A stretch of DNA of 15,287 nucleotides. Origin: Oxalobacteraceae bacterium (lineage in GTDB: Bacteria; Pseudomonadota; Gammaproteobacteria; Burkholderiales; Burkholderiaceae_D). Positions within the stretch are counted from its first letter, which is position 1. Each line of letters opens with the position of its first letter. The notes below the pieces were generated by a model. The model had not been told where the DNA came from and did not search any database. It was given only the letters and a program-made list of their open reading frames with translations. The DNA is taken from the NCBI GenBank assembly GCA_947446335.1, contig CANFGA010000023.1:1-15287 (forward strand), given 5' to 3'. Position numbers and translations under genes: made by a program. This document shows, piece after piece, positions 14,544-15,287 of the stretch.

Positions 14544-15287
14544 ATGAAAAACAGCAAAACGAAGGTGTTGTTGCAGGTAGCGGCCGCACTGACGATGGGA
14601 TTGACGCTGGTGCCTGGTCATGCAGCAGGCGAAAAGTTCGTGTTGATCAGCCATGCGCCCGATTCCGATACCTGGTGGAACACGATCAAGAATTCGGTCA
14701 AGCAAGCTGGCGAGGATTTCAACGTCAGCGTCGATTATCGCAATCCGTCGAATGGCGATCTGGCCGACATGGCGCGCCTGGTCGAGCAGGCAGCGGCGCG
14801 CAATTACGATGGCGTCATCGTCAGCATCGCCGACTTCAGCGTGCTGCAAAAGCCGCTGCGCAAGGTCACTGCAAAGAAAATACCGTTGATCACGATCAAC
14901 TCGGGCAGCACCGAACAAAGCGAGCAACTGGGCGCCATCATGCACGTCGGCCAGCCCGAATACGATGCCGGCCTGGGCGCCGGTGCCAGAGCCAAGGCCG
15001 CCGGCATCACCTCGTTCGTCTGCGTCAATCACTATGCGACCAATCCGTCGTCGTTCGAGCGCTGCCGTGGTTTCGCCGATGCGATCGGCGCCGATTACAA
15101 GGCCTCGACGTTGGACACCAACGGCACCGATCCCAACACCATCGAAAGCAAGGTCGGCGCTTACCTGCGCTCGAACCCGACGACCCAGGCCGTGCTGGCG
15201 CTGGGCCCGGATTCAGCCATACCAGCGCTACGGTCGGTGCAGAAGATGGGCTTGAAAGGCAAGATCTGGTTCGCCACCTTTGACTTG
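14544..15287 (+). CDS. Periplasmic sugar/inositol-binding protein of an ABC importer, 3' end cut by the window
   Basis: The first 248 residues are visible and the frame is still open at the right edge. The N-terminus is a signal peptide: MKNSKTKVLL, a hydrophobic core AALTMGLTLV, and a cleavage site near GHAA/GEK. The mature part is a type I periplasmic-binding fold of the ribose/inositol group: KFVLISHAPDSDTWWNTIKN, then RNPSNGDLADMARLVEQAAA, NYDGVIVSIADF, IPLITINSG, VCVNHYATNPSSFERC and AVLALGPDSAIPAL. The Trp pair at Asp-Thr-Trp-Trp sits where such proteins stack the sugar ring. GGAGA at 14532-14536, 7 bases upstream, supports the ATG. Permease and ATPase genes are expected to the right. 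Placed divergently from the RpiR regulator and iolG-like operon, it most likely binds inositol or a related cyclitol; that substrate is an inference. Confidence 0.9.
   Translation, partial: MKNSKTKVLLQVAAALTMGLTLVPGHAAGEKFVLISHAPDSDTWWNTIKNSVKQAGEDFNVSVDYRNPSNGDLADMARLVEQAAARNYDGVIVSIADFSVLQKPLRKVTAKKIPLITINSGSTEQSEQLGAIMHVGQPEYDAGLGAGARAKAAGITSFVCVNHYATNPSSFERCRGFADAIGADYKASTLDTNGTDPNTIESKVGAYLRSNPTTQAVLALGPDSAIPALRSVQKMGLKGKIWFATFDL

Noticed and set aside
1..15287. CRISPR array, tRNA, rRNA, prophage or intact transposase genes
   Set aside because: None seen on either strand: no regularly spaced repeats of the needed length, no cloverleaf candidates noticed and no transposase or integrase motifs.

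Overview
The window looks like a chromosomal segment of a high-GC betaproteobacterium, most probably of the Oxalobacteraceae (Janthinobacterium/Massilia/Duganella type). This rests on the flavour of the proteins (a class II ribonucleotide reductase of about 960 residues with a C-terminal zinc ribbon, FUSC and NhaC transporters, a short MsrA) and on codon use; it is an inference, since no search was run. No tRNA, rRNA, CRISPR array or intact insertion sequence was seen.

Layout. (1) 2-766: the 3' part of an AraC-type regulator, converging on (2) a FUSC/YccS-type membrane protein on the minus strand (790-3087). (3) Divergent from it, nrdJ, the adenosylcobalamin-dependent ribonucleotide reductase (3266-6145), ending at a strong intrinsic terminator (6218-6254). 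(4) 6146-8099 is an accessory-looking insert. It has an AT-rich left edge with a repeated 12-mer, a possible 37-residue ORF, an unrecognised 172-residue protein, and a 287-residue protein whose end reads as an OST-HTH/LOTUS RNA-binding domain and whose middle carries an RNxxxH HEPN-like motif. The right edge is rich in short repeats and hairpins. (5) An NhaC-type Na+/H+ antiporter (minus), a 413-base gap, msrA (plus), and a general stress protein 26-like flavin-fold protein (minus). (6) 11373-15287: an inositol-type sugar locus. An RpiR/SIS regulator, an IolG-like inositol 2-dehydrogenase and a second Gfo/Idh/MocA dehydrogenase form a tightly overlapping minus-strand operon. It diverges from a periplasmic sugar-binding protein of an ABC importer that runs off the right edge.

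How the genes work together. The right-hand locus is coherent: a binding protein captures a cyclitol or sugar, two NAD(P)-dependent dehydrogenases oxidise or interconvert it, and the RpiR-type regulator, encoded first in the operon, probably senses a phosphorylated or keto intermediate. It probably acts on the 252-base divergent control region, which holds two tandem 12-bp palindromes and a GGAA-N6-TTCT element. MsrA and the stress protein are housekeeping stress functions. The most unusual part is the 6336-7813 cassette, a candidate RNA-directed two- or three-gene system of unknown role.
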